This document shows positions 8,394 to 17,800 of a DNA stretch of 46,705 bases, piece after piece (position 1 is the stretch's first letter; every line of letters begins with the position of its first letter). The translations under genes were made by a program, and so were the position numbers. A model generated the notes under the pieces. The model was not told the origin of the DNA, searched no databases, and saw only the letters and a list, made by a program, of their open reading frames with translations. The stretch is from a bacterium EF100-94H03 bin56 (GTDB taxonomy: Bacteria; Pseudomonadota; Alphaproteobacteria; SP197): contig MPMV01000034.1 in assembly GCA_002238685.1 (NCBI GenBank), forward strand, positions 1 to 46,705, in the 5' to 3' direction.

Positions 8394-9755
8394 CTATGCG
8401 AACGCAACAGGCAGGGTTCGCGGGCCGCGCACGGAGCCATCGGACCAGCGGACTTCGCCTGCGACCCGATAGTCCGGAATGCGCCTGAGCCACTCCTCGA
8501 TGGCGACCCGCATTTCCATGCGTGCCAGGTTGGAGCCGACGCAGCGGTGGATACCGAGGCCGAAAGCGCAGTGGCGGTTCTCCTGCCGGTCGAGCACGAC
8601 CTTGTCGGCATCCGGGAACATCGCTGGATCGCGGTTGGCCGCCGGGAAGCACAGCAGCACCATCTCTCCCTGTTTCATCGGACAGCCGCCCAGCTCGACA
8701 TCCTCCCTGACTTCGCGGGCCATGGTGACCGGCGAATAGGCGCGCAGCAGCTCCTCGATTGCCGTCGGCATCAGCCCCGGCTCTTCGATCAGGCGTTGCC
8801 GGTCGTCCGGATGCCGCCCGAGATGCAGGATCGAGGCGCCGATGGCGCTCCATGTCGTATCGATCCCGGCGACCATCAGCAGCATGAGCGTACCGAGCAC
8901 GTGCCTTTCCTCGAACGGCACGCCGTTCAGGGAGCCGTCCATCATCAACCGGATCAGATCGGGCGTTGGCCCGTCCGGATCGGCCTCGGTCCGACCCTCC
9001 TTCCTGAGCGCGATGTGGTGGCGAAAATAGTCACGCATCGCCTTGGTCGCGTTCCTGTTGAGCTCGTCATCGAAAGCACCGACTTCCAGAATCTCGTGGA
9101 TCCACCGGATGAACAGGTGGCTGTCCCGGATCGGCACGCCGAGCATGTAGGCAATGATCCGCACCGGGACATGGCGGGGGGGCCGCGTGGCGGGGGGGCG
9201 GGGGGAGGCGGGGGTGTTCACGCCGAGCATGTAGGCAATGATCCGCACCGGGACATGGCGGGCGTACTGCTGGGCGGCGTCGCAGTGGCCGTCGGCGATG
9301 AACCCGTTGATCAGCGTGTTGCAGATCCGACGCGTCAGTGGCTCCAGCCTGGCGACTTCCTGCGGCGTGAAGAAGGGCAGCAGCACCCGCTTGTGCGCCT
9401 TGTGCTCCGGCGGGTCGGAGGTGAGCGGCGGCACCGGCAGCGGGTCGTCAAACTTGCGGTCGCGCAGGACGACCCGGCGCGAGGTAAAGTTCTCGGTATC
9501 GTGGGATATCGCCCTGACGTCTGCGTAGCGGGTTGGCAGCCAGGCGCCCTCGAAGCGTTCGGTTCGGGCGATCGGACCCTCGCGCAACTCGTCCCAGATC
9601 GGGAACGGATCATCGCGCCAGCGCGCATCCAGATGGTCCCAGTCGGTACGCCAGTCCGTGACGGGTGGCCGTTCGCCCGCCGGATGGCCGGCCTGTGCGG
9701 CAACGTCCGCTTCGCCGCGTGGCCCGCGCCCCGAGCCGGGTTTGCCGCCGCTCAT
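8394..9755 (-). CDS. cytochrome P450 with an internal 28-residue duplication insert
   Basis: This 453-aa class I bacterial P450 has all core motifs: the I-helix oxygen-activation motif LMVAGIDTTWSAIG, the ExxR helix (EELLRAYSP) and the haem loop FGLGIHRCVG with the axial Cys at about residue 405. It inserts oxygen into an unknown small organic substrate using electrons from the ferredoxin encoded just upstream. The start codon overlaps the ferredoxin stop as ATGA. The oddity is at residues 166-207: RHVPVRIIAYMLGV occurs twice, separated by a Pro/Ala/Arg-rich linker. The second copy runs on into PIRDSHLFIRWIHEI, as a normal P450 would. The insert keeps the frame. No ferredoxin reductase is nearby. 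Confidence 0.92.
   Translation of the reverse strand: MSGGKPGSGRGPRGEADVAAQAGHPAGERPPVTDWRTDWDHLDARWRDDPFPIWDELREGPIARTERFEGAWLPTRYADVRAISHDTENFTSRRVVLRDRKFDDPLPVPPLTSDPPEHKAHKRVLLPFFTPQEVARLEPLTRRICNTLINGFIADGHCDAAQQYARHVPVRIIAYMLGVNTPASPRPPATRPPRHVPVRIIAYMLGVPIRDSHLFIRWIHEILEVGAFDDELNRNATKAMRDYFRHHIALRKEGRTEADPDGPTPDLIRLMMDGSLNGVPFEERHVLGTLMLLMVAGIDTTWSAIGASILHLGRHPDDRQRLIEEPGLMPTAIEELLRAYSPVTMAREVREDVELGGCPMKQGEMVLLCFPAANRDPAMFPDADKVVLDRQENRHCAFGLGIHRCVGSNLARMEMRVAIEEWLRRIPDYRVAGEVRWSDGSVRGPRTLPVAFA
9135..9262. repeat. 44-bp direct repeat flanking a 40-bp G-rich spacer inside the P450 gene
   Basis: Bases 9135-9178 and 9219-9262 are identical over 44 bp. Between them, 9179-9218 is almost pure G on the plus strand, with runs of five to seven G. 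The unit length of 84 bp is a multiple of three, so the reading frame survives. The spacer could form a G-quadruplex. Replication slippage at such a structure, or an assembly error at a hard-to-sequence site, would both give this pattern. Confidence 0.95.
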
Positions 9756-9955
9756 CCGGCGTCCTCCACAACCTGGACGGCGAATTCCGGGCAGTTGGCC
9801 TCGGCGAGCCGTGCCTTGCCTTCCATTCCCGCCGGCACGGTGCCGTCGGCCACCACTGTCGCATTGCCGAAGCCGTCCAGTTCGAACAACTCCGGAGCCA
9901 GCGCATGGCAGCGATTGTGCCCCTCGCAGCGATCACGATCGATCCGCACTTTCAC
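9752..9955 (-). CDS. [3Fe-4S]-type ferredoxin, partner of the P450
   Basis: This 67-aa ferredoxin shows CEGHNRC near the N terminus (Cys10, His13, Cys16) and a C-terminal CP (Cys55). A His in place of the central Cys indicates a 3Fe-4S cluster, as in ferredoxins that serve P450s. I chose GTG at 9955 because AAGGGA lies about seven bases upstream and because the family starts just before the first cluster Cys. A longer reading from 10030 adds a low-complexity leader. The stop codon overlaps the P450 start (ATGA), so the two are translated together. It should carry electrons from an unlinked reductase to the P450. Confidence 0.9.
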   Translation of the reverse strand: MKVRIDRDRCEGHNRCHALAPELFELDGFGNATVVADGTVPAGMEGKARLAEANCPEFAVQVVEDAG

Positions 9956-10527
9956 GGCCTGCTCCCTTGCCGCCTGTCCGATCCCACGCATGTTCTGCCG
10001 GTCGGCGGAAAAAGAAAAGGGCTCGGCCACACACCACGACCGTTGGACTCCGTCGGGCTGCTGCGAACGTGTCGGCTTCGAACATGGTCAGGCGATCTTC
10101 AGGTTCGGTCCGTCGTGTGAACACGGCGCCGTGTGGGGCACATCCCGGCGGACAGACTGTACGGAAACCGCGGTGTCTGAGACGGCGAGCCCGCATCCCC
10201 CTTCGCGACAGGTATTCTTGTGGATGATTGGTGTGCGGAGGTCCGGGCAGGCCAAGCCCTGGAAGACCATGCCATGAATTGAGATTGCTTGTTTGCGGTC
10301 CAGGTGGCAACGCCCGTCCAGCACCCTCCAGCCCGGCATGAAACGGCGCATGGTGCGGTTTGTGAACAGGAGTAACGACCGTGCCGCCGGGCGACCGGTC
10401 AAGGCATTGTGAATGTGTCCGATACCGCCGTGCTCTTGACTATCGGGTCGCCAACACCACCTACGGGGTCGGCGTCCGACCGAGGACCCGCTTCAGGCAC
10501 CATCAAAACAGGGGACCCCGTACCATC
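9956..10527. other. 572-base divergent intergenic region
   Basis: This separates the minus-strand ferredoxin-P450 pair from the plus-strand periplasmic protein and must hold both promoters. Open frames here (for example 9933-10310 minus) show no motif. I see no convincing operator or RNA structure. Confidence 0.4.
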
Positions 10528-11004
10528 ATGACCACCAAGCGCAGCGTTCTTTCGTTCCTTGCCCTCGCCGCCGGCCTTGCCACGGCGGCCTCTGGCCTTC
10601 AGGCACAGGATGACGTCACCGTTATCGCGCTGACGCAGACCGGCTGCCAATTCCTCGAATCGGAAGGTGGCGTCGACCATGACTTCGTGCCGACCCAGAA
10701 AGCCGACTGCGAGCAGATCAACGCCGAGACCGCGAGCGAACGGATCGGTGACGAGCACACGCTTCACCTCGAGCCCGGCAGTTACGTCTTTCGCGTCACC
10801 AACATCGACGTGCCTTACATGCTCGGCTTCTACCTGCGCGCCGAGAGCCTGATCGACCGGGCCTTTCTGCCAAGCGTTTCGGGCGGCGGACTCCATCAGG
10901 GCGTTACCAAGGACTACGCGATTGATCTGGAGGAGGGCGAGTACGTCTACTCCTGCCCGCTCAACACCACGCCCGACTACAAGCTGGTCGTGGGTGAAGG
11001 CTGA
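10528..11004 (+). CDS. secreted/periplasmic protein, possibly cupredoxin-like fold
   Basis: This 158-aa protein has a clear Sec signal peptide: MTTKRSVLSFLALAAGLATA followed by a likely cleavage after GLQA. The mature part has short beta-strand blocks, such as LHLEPGSYVFRVTN, VPYMLGFYLR, KDYAIDLEEGEYVYSCPLNTTP and DYKLVV. This 'LxPGxYxFxVxN ... GxYxYSCPxNxTPDYxL' layout resembles cupredoxin-like periplasmic proteins. The usual His-Cys-His-Met copper set is not obvious, so metal binding is uncertain. I chose ATG 10528 for the signal peptide; GGGGAC lies about 12 bases upstream. The gene stands alone and I do not recognise a specific function. Confidence 0.7.
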   Translation: MTTKRSVLSFLALAAGLATAASGLQAQDDVTVIALTQTGCQFLESEGGVDHDFVPTQKADCEQINAETASERIGDEHTLHLEPGSYVFRVTNIDVPYMLGFYLRAESLIDRAFLPSVSGGGLHQGVTKDYAIDLEEGEYVYSCPLNTTPDYKLVVGEG

Positions 11005-11159
11005 GCGCTCGGCTGTCGGTTTCCTCTGGGGCTGGACGGATCTGTGAGATAGCTCATTCCGGTCGCGTCAGTTTGCCCTGCATCGAGGCGCCAGGCTCGA
11101 CCCGCCGGGTCCAGGGCGGTTCAATTCGAACGATGCCCTGTGCGCTCCCCCTTCGAAGC

Positions 11160-11510
11160 ACGGAGGTTCCCGCGACATCCGCGGCTGCAACAGCGAGCGA
11201 CGACACCATGCGCGTATCCGCAGGATCTCGGGCCAGCGCGAGTGTGGCCCGGTCGTCGATGATGGTGGTGGCACGTGGTGCGTATCCTGCCTGGCGGTAG
11301 GTGTCGAGGATGAGGCGGGCTGGCGTTCGAGAAATCCTGAGAGGATGACGGTGGCGGCGTTGATGGCGGGGGCCATGTCGATGAAGGGGCGGGCCAGGAT
11401 GTTGGCGATGTCGAGCTTGTCGCCGTCACTCACAAGGACACGGCCATACGCGAGTTTCCGGTTTAAGATGCAGGCGTCGGGCTCCCGTGGCGCAGTGGTG
11501 TGGTGGGTCG
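11160..11510 (-). pseudogene. collapsed second copy of uvrD-prmA (3' ends of both genes fused)
   Basis: Read on the minus strand, bases 11510-11411 encode PDACILNRKLAYGRVL and SDGDKLDIA, which match the C terminus of the intact UvrD-like protein (PDARIFHQKFGYGRVL, DGDKLDIA). Without a break this runs into NILARPFIDMA and ATVILSGFLE, which match PrmA residues 201-225. A later frameshift follows, after which PrmA-like sequence continues in another frame. At DNA level 11160-11410 is closely similar to about 11660-11908, and 11404-11510 to about 12552-12650. The join falls in GGCGATG (11404-11410), which both parents share. It looks like a tandem duplication that lost about 650 bp. Not expected to be functional. 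Confidence 0.85.
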
Positions 11511-11525
11511 CATTTGACAATCCTC

Positions 11526-11617
11526 CAAATCACCCGTCGGAAATTCCCCAAAGCACCCTGTAGAGATACGCCAAAACACCCGGCATTAACTCGCCGAATC
11601 ACCCATTACAGAACACC
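11526..11617. repeat. four 23-bp tandem repeats, resembling an IS end
   Basis: The core C(A/G)AANCACCC starts at 11526, 11549, 11572 and 11595, exactly 23 bases apart. The other 13 bases of each unit vary. On the minus strand the core reads GGGTGNTT(T/C)G. Regularly spaced short repeats of this sort are known at the ends of IS21-family elements, where the transposase binds; this link is from memory and unproven. They lie between the intact uvrD-prmA pair and its collapsed copy. Confidence 0.7.
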
Positions 11618-11637
11618 TTCCGCCCTGAAGCCCGGGA

Positions 11638-12501
11638 TCACCCGGGGGTTGCTCCTCGACGCACGGAGGTTCCCGCAGAATTCGCGTCAGCGACAGTGGC
11701 ACCATGCGCGTGGCCGGCAGGGTCGCGGGCCAGCGTGAGTGTGGCCCAGTCGTTGATGATGGTGGTGGCGCGTGGCGCGTAACCTGCCTGGCGGTAGGCG
11801 TCGAGGACGGGGGCGGACTGGTGCTCGAGAAACCCGGAGAGGATGACGGTGGTGGCGTTGACGGCGCCGGCCATGTCGATGAGGGGGCGGGCCAGGACGT
11901 TGGCGATGACGAGGTCGAAGGGTTGAGATGAGAAGGCGCTGAAGGCATGGGCGCAGACGAGGTGAATGCGACCGGTGATTTCGTTTGCTTCGATCTGGCC
12001 TTGAGCAAAGGCAAGGGCGAGGGGATCGTTGTCGACGGCGATGATGTCGCAATCCCACAGGCGAAGAGCGGCGATCGAGAGAATGGCCGATCCGCATCCC
12101 ATGTCGAGGACGGTGCCAGGCGGCGTGTCGAGAGCGGCAAGGGCCTGGAGGCATCCGGCGGTGCTCGGGTGCTCGCCGGTCCCGAATCCGGCCCCGGCCT
12201 TCATGCGGATGAGGATCGTCCCGGTCATCGCCGGATGGTCGCCATGGACGATGGAGAAGGGCCCGACGATGAAGGGAGGAAAGGAGCGGATGTTCTCCGC
12301 GACCCAGTCCCTCGCCGGCAGTTCACGCAGGCAAGGCGTGAAGCCGAGATGGGTCTCGACGTGGCGGCGCGCCCGTTCGGCCTCCTCGCGGCTGGCGAAG
12401 AGGGCCTGGACGTGTGCGCCGAAGAGGGAGAGGGCCAGGGGCTCGAGCTCCTCGAGGAGATCGTGTGCGTCGGCGTGCTCCGCCTCGAGTTGCCAGGTCA
12501 T
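11638..12501 (-). CDS. prmA: ribosomal protein L11 methyltransferase (PrmA)
   Basis: This 287-aa SAM-dependent enzyme trimethylates ribosomal protein L11. Landmarks are GTGEHPST (107-114), the SAM-binding loop LDMGCGSAILSIAA (132-145; the family usually has Gly where Ala139 stands), the acidic VDND (156-159) and the catalytic NVLARPL (201-207). A tail of about 28 residues after WATLTLAR is longer than usual and is low complexity; the family normally ends there. The start codon overlaps the uvrD stop as ATGA. The tail and a damaged copy just downstream suggest that the 3' end was disturbed by rearrangement, but the catalytic part looks whole. Confidence 0.92.
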   Translation of the reverse strand: MTWQLEAEHADAHDLLEELEPLALSLFGAHVQALFASREEAERARRHVETHLGFTPCLRELPARDWVAENIRSFPPFIVGPFSIVHGDHPAMTGTILIRMKAGAGFGTGEHPSTAGCLQALAALDTPPGTVLDMGCGSAILSIAALRLWDCDIIAVDNDPLALAFAQGQIEANEITGRIHLVCAHAFSAFSSQPFDLVIANVLARPLIDMAGAVNATTVILSGFLEHQSAPVLDAYRQAGYAPRATTIINDWATLTLARDPAGHAHGATVADANSAGTSVRRGATPG

Positions 12502-14705
12502 GCCGGCGTGACGAAAGCCGCCATGATCTTCTTGCGGCCAGCCTTGTCGAAGGCGATGTCGAGCTTGTCGCCGTCGGCCTTGAGGACGCGGCCATACCCG
12601 AACTTCTGGTGGAAGATACGGGCGTCGGGCTCCGGCGGTGCATTGGTTTCAGGCGCTGCCGGGGAGTCTCGAGAGGGAAACAGTTGCTGGCGGCGGGCCA
12701 GCGTGCGGGCGAAATTGCTGTCGGTGACGGCCTGCCCGAACTCTGACTGGTTGCGGTAGCCGACGAGAGGAGACTCGTCTGTCTGGACGTGTTCAGGGGG
12801 AAGTTCGGCGAGGAAGCGCGAGGGCAGGTTGGACCTGTTCTGGTTGTAGATCCGCCGCGTGGCCGCATGGAAGATGGCGACGCGCTGGCGGGCCCGGGTG
12901 AGGGCGACGTAGGCGAGACGGCGTTCCTCCTCGAGACCCTTGTTGCCGCTTTCCTCGAGGGCGCGGCGGTGGGGAAAGAGCTCCTCTTCCCAGCCGGGCA
13001 GGATGACGGTGTCGAACTCAAGGCCCTTGGCCGCATGGAGCGTCATGATGCTGACCATGTCGCCGTCGACGGCGACATCCCCGTCGGTGACCAGGCTCAC
13101 GTGGTCCAGAAACTCCTCGAGGTTCTCGAAGTCGGCGAGCGCGCCGACGAGTTCCTTCAGGTTCTCGAGCCTGGCCGGAGCCTGGATGGACTTGTCCTTC
13201 TGCCACATCTCCGTATAGCCCGATTCATCGAGGATGATGGCGGCGATCTCCGCCGGGATCATGCGACTCGCCTCGGCGCGCCAGCGGTCGATGTTCTCGA
13301 TGAAGAGACGCAGGGTCCGCCGACGCGCCGGCGGCAGTGTCGTATCGCTGACGACGTGGCGTGCGGCGCCAAGCAGACTGGTACGGGCCTGGCGCGCATG
13401 GTCACGAAGGGGGAGAAGGGACTTCTCGCCGAGGCCGCGTCTGGGGAGATTGATGATCCTCTCAAAGGCGAGGTCGTCGTCGTCCTGGCGCACCAGGCGC
13501 AGGTAGGCGAGGGCATCGCGAATCTCGCGGCGCTCGTAGAATCTCAGGCCGCCGATGATGCGGTAGGGCACACCGAGGGTGATGAAACGTTCCTCGAAAT
13601 GCCGTGTCTGGTGGCCAGCCCTCACCAGCACCGCCATCTCGTTGAGCGGGTGCTTCTTTCGCTGGAGGTCCTCAACCATGCCGCCCACGGCACGGGCCTC
13701 GTCCTCGCCGCTCCACACGCCGAACACGCCGATGGGTTCTCCGTCGTCGTCGTCGGTGCGTGTCCACAGGGTCTTGCCGAGCCGGGAGCGGTTGTGGGCG
13801 ATCAGGCCTGAGGCCGCGGCAAGGATGCGAGGGGTCGAGCGGTAGTTGCGCTCGAGGCGCACGATGGTGGCCCCGGGAAAGTCCTGTTCGAACTTGAGGA
13901 TGTTGCCGACCTCCGCGCCGCGCCAGCCGTAGATCGACTGGTCGTCGTCGCCGACGCAGCAGATGTTGCCCGATCCGCGGGCGAGCAGTCGCAACCACAG
14001 GTACTGGATCGCGTTGGTGTCCTGGTATTCGTCGACGAGGACGTAGCGGAATCGCCTGTGCCAGGTTTCGAGAACATCCGGGTGGTCGAGGAGGAGGCGG
14101 TAGGGCTTGAGCAGCAGATCCCCGAAATCAGCCGCATTGAGGGATTCCAGGCGCTCCTGATAGGCGCGATAGAGGGCCTGACCCCTGCCGTGGGCGAACG
14201 ACCCCGATTCCTCTCTGGGGAGCTGGTCGGGCGTCCAACCCTTGTCCTTCCACTTCTGGATCAGGAACGAGAGCATGCGTGGAGGCCAGCGCTTGTCATC
14301 GATGTTGGCCGCCTCGACGAGATCGCGCGCCAGGCGTACCTGGTCGTCGGTATCGATGATCGTGAACCCCGCCTTCAGGTGCACGAGTTCCGCATGCCGT
14401 CGCAGCATGCGCGCGCCGATACTGTGAAAGGTGCCGATCCACAGGCCGGCCGTGGTTTGTCCAATGAGGGCGCTCACGCGTTCCGACATCTCACCGGCGG
14501 CCTTGTTGGTGAAGGTCACCGCGAGAATCTGGCCTGGCCAGGCCCTCCCGGTCTCGATGAGATGGGCAAGGCGCACGGTCAGCACGCGGGTCTTTCCTGT
14601 CCCCGCACCGGCAAGCACGAGGACCGGCCCGTCAACGGCCTTGACCGCCTCGCGCTGCGCTTCGTTGAGGCCTTCAAGGAGGGGTGGTGGACCGGCATCC
14701 TGCAT
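12498..14705 (-). CDS. uvrD: UvrD/PcrA-type superfamily 1 DNA helicase
   Basis: This 735-aa ATP-dependent 3'-5' helicase acts in excision and mismatch repair. Motifs in order: Q motif LNEAQREAV (13-21), Walker A AGAGTGKT (32-39), TFTNKAAGEM, Walker B DEYQDTN, DDDQSIYGWRGAE, RLERNYRS, TLHAAKGLEFD and VALTRAR. The C terminus has the usual short Tudor-like segment (KFGYGRVLKADGDKLDIAFDKAGRKKI, ending near FVTPA). AGGAGAGG stands six bases before the ATG. It is translationally coupled to prmA. Being nearly full UvrD length, it should be functional. Confidence 0.95.
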   Translation of the reverse strand: MQDAGPPPLLEGLNEAQREAVKAVDGPVLVLAGAGTGKTRVLTVRLAHLIETGRAWPGQILAVTFTNKAAGEMSERVSALIGQTTAGLWIGTFHSIGARMLRRHAELVHLKAGFTIIDTDDQVRLARDLVEAANIDDKRWPPRMLSFLIQKWKDKGWTPDQLPREESGSFAHGRGQALYRAYQERLESLNAADFGDLLLKPYRLLLDHPDVLETWHRRFRYVLVDEYQDTNAIQYLWLRLLARGSGNICCVGDDDQSIYGWRGAEVGNILKFEQDFPGATIVRLERNYRSTPRILAAASGLIAHNRSRLGKTLWTRTDDDDGEPIGVFGVWSGEDEARAVGGMVEDLQRKKHPLNEMAVLVRAGHQTRHFEERFITLGVPYRIIGGLRFYERREIRDALAYLRLVRQDDDDLAFERIINLPRRGLGEKSLLPLRDHARQARTSLLGAARHVVSDTTLPPARRRTLRLFIENIDRWRAEASRMIPAEIAAIILDESGYTEMWQKDKSIQAPARLENLKELVGALADFENLEEFLDHVSLVTDGDVAVDGDMVSIMTLHAAKGLEFDTVILPGWEEELFPHRRALEESGNKGLEEERRLAYVALTRARQRVAIFHAATRRIYNQNRSNLPSRFLAELPPEHVQTDESPLVGYRNQSEFGQAVTDSNFARTLARRQQLFPSRDSPAAPETNAPPEPDARIFHQKFGYGRVLKADGDKLDIAFDKAGRKKIMAAFVTPA

Positions 14706-14862
14706 GATGGGCCTCTCCTATCACAGGTGTGCGGTCCTGTTCATGACGGGCATGTGGACAGCCTGGATTCACTGGGAAGCGGATGAGTGCCATGATACCG
14801 CCTTCCACGGCGTGCCAGGTTTCTCACCGGAATACTCCGGGGTGTGAAGGAGACGGGTAAGG

Positions 14863-17800
14863 TTGCGCACAGTCTTCTGGATAGCGGCGGCCCTCGTGGC
14901 GGTGGCACTGGCCGCCGGGGCCGTGTGGCTCCTGACACGCGATCTCGAACGATACCGTGACGAGGTCGAGAACCAGCTTGAGGCGCTGACCGGCCGTGAC
15001 GTGACGGTTTCCGGCGACCTGCGCCTGTCGTTCGTTCCCGATCTCAAGGTGGCCTTGAGCGATGTCACCATTGGTGACAGCGATACGCCCTGGCTCAGCT
15101 TGCCCGAGGTCCACGCTGTCGTTTCCCTGACATCGCTTCTGAGCCTTGATCTCGCTGTCGAGCGGATCAGGGTAGTCGGACCGGTCCTGACCATTGGCGG
15201 ACCCGACATGGCTGGTTCCCTCACCGCCGGTGGGGCGACAACTCACCCGTCGGTCAGGATCGACGCCGTCGAGATCGTCGACGCCACGGTGACCTGGCAC
15301 AGTGAATTCCATGGTACCCGGGTGTTCGAGGGCCTTGATCTTGCCATCGAGTCCAAGGGTGTGGATGGCCCCTTCGAAATCACCGGCAGTCTTTCGGGGA
15401 ATGTCGGGGAATGGACTCTCGACGCCGCCCTTGGACGGCTGACCCGAACGTCTCTCCCAATGAGCCTTGCAGTCGAGTCCGACGAGGGCACCTCGCTCAG
15501 GGCATCGGGGAGCCTCCAGGATTGGAAGAACGAAGCCCGGTTCAGTGGCGCCGTGAGGCTGGATGTCAGGGACCTCGGAAGGCTGACCGGGCTCGCCGGG
15601 GCTCACAATCTGCCGGCGTCGTTTGATGCCGTGATGGGGATCAGCGCCGGCACGATAGAGGTCAGCGACCTCGCCCTGCAGCTCGATGAAACGGTTGCCT
15701 TCGGCGCCATCAAGTCGTCGGCGGATCATCTGGCGGTCCGGATGACCTCCAGCAAGCTTGATCTCGATCGCCTCGTGGCGTTGGCCCAGGAGATGGACAG
15801 CGACCATCAGGCGTTCGCCTGGTTGCGTGGGCGCCATGTCGCCATGGACGTCACGGTTGAACATGCCCTCTACCGGAACCGGACGGCGCGTCAGGTCGAA
15901 GTGGTGGCGTCCGTGGCCGATGGCACGGTTGACATCGAACGGGTCGCTGCACTCCTGCCGGGCAACACGCACGCCATGGTGAGCGGCATCGCCTCCATCA
16001 AGGGCGACGTGCCGATATTCCGCGGCCCCCTTGACGTCACATCGAGTGATCTCAGGAGCACACTCGCATGGCTCGGGGTGGACCTGGAGGGCATTCCCCG
16101 GGACCGGCTGAGGACCGCCCGGTTGTCGGCGCACTGTGAAGCGACGCCGGGTTCCGCCGTTCTGTCCGGCATGGATCTTGTTCTCGATTCATCCCATGTG
16201 ACCGGGACACTCATCAGTCTTTTCGCCGGGAAGAGGAGTTTCATTGCCGATCTCGGTATCGATGAACTGGCGCTCGATGCCTATCTTCCCACCGGCCTGC
16301 CGGGCACCCTCCCGGAGACCGATTGGACCGGGTTCTCTCTTGATGTCAGGAGCGAGGTCGGAACACTGGTCATGGGCGATGTCGTCGCCGCCGGGGTTTT
16401 TGTCGATGGTGCCCTCAACCAGGGCGCCCTGGAGTTTCGACGCCTTGAGGCACGCGATGTCTCGGGCGCTGCCGTCAGGGCAACGGGGAGGATTGAACCG
16501 GCTGGCCGGAAGCTGGCGTTCGACGTCGAGATCGGGGCGGCCGACATTGGCTCCATCGCTCGCGGCGCTGGAATCGAAACGCCGTTCGACTTGCAAGAGC
16601 TTGGGAACGTGGACCTGCTGCTTGCCGCTCACGGGACATTCGAGGACATCGACCTCGAGGGCTCGATGGCGACCGCCGTGGCGGACTTCTCCATCAAGGG
16701 CGACCTGGTCCGGCCGCTCGCCGACCCGTCGTTCCGGGGCACCATCGACGTCGAGGGTGAGAGCCTGGCAGCCGTGGCTGGTGTTGCCGGGCTGGATGTA
16801 CCGGGAGGAGAGGGTGAACCCTTCATGCTGTCTGCCGACATCGACCTGACACCCCTCGGGTTGAGCCTTGCCGTTGCCGGCAAAACCCTTGGCGCCACAA
16901 TCGACGCCAATGGTCGCCTGAGGAATGCGGCTCTGGAAGATGGACGCGCCGTCCTCAAGCACGCAGACCCCGGTGACCTGATGGACCGCTGGGGCCTTGC
17001 CGGGAGTGCGGACCTGGAGGGGCCACTCGATATCGCCGTTCGGGCTACCGGGTCGCTCGAAGAGGGAGTTGTCGTGATTGAGCGGGCCACTGTCGGGCCA
17101 TCCTCGTTCGAAGGCGCGGCCGAGTGGTCGACAGCCGCGGCCCGACCGGTCGTCAATCTTCGTCTCGCGGCGGACACGATCACTCTCGATGCCCTGGCCA
17201 GCCGGCTTCCAGAGGTCATCAATGATGTGGATGGGCGCGTCGACCTGGTAGCGGATCACCTCGTCGTCGGCGGAGTGGCGCTCGATGACGTGTTCGTGCG
17301 GTCCGGCGCCGAAGGCGGTGTCCTTCATCTCGAGACCCTGTCGGGATCCCTCTTTGGCGGGACGGTTCTCGTCTCCGGTACCGCCAGCCACGGTTTGCCC
17401 CACGAGGTGACCTACTCCCTTGACCTTGAAGACGGTGAACTCGAGGAGGTGCTCGGTGCCCTGACGGGGCGGGACACGCTCTCCGGCCGCCTCCACCTCG
17501 CGGTCGACGGGACGGCGCGCGGGCTCACGGGCGAGGACCTCCTGCAGAGCCTTGCCGGTGAGGGACGGATCTCACTCCAGCGTGGAGCGGTGGAGGGTTT
17601 CGATTTTCAGGCCATGGCGGGTCTGCTGGCTGTTGGTGGAGACAGCGCAGCCATTGCCGAAGCGGTCTCGCGCTCCACCGGCGAGGGCGCATCCGGCATC
17701 ATCACGGCCCGCGCTTCCTTCTCCCTGTCGAAGGGTGTCGCCCGTTCGGACGATCTTTCCGTCATCTTCAATGGCGCCGAAGGCGTCTATGAACTCGAGG

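Noticed and set aside
11068..11520. 150-codon frame as a functional small methyltransferase
   Set aside because: It is a fusion of the ends of uvrD and prmA with a later frameshift and lacks the SAM-binding part.
11526..11617. A small CRISPR array
   Set aside because: The conserved core is only ten bases and the period 23; there are no long repeats, unique spacers of CRISPR length or cas genes.
14824..16134. Minus-strand open frame of 436 codons within the AsmA gene
   Set aside because: It is antisense to a well-supported gene; the composition is that of a GC-rich shadow frame.
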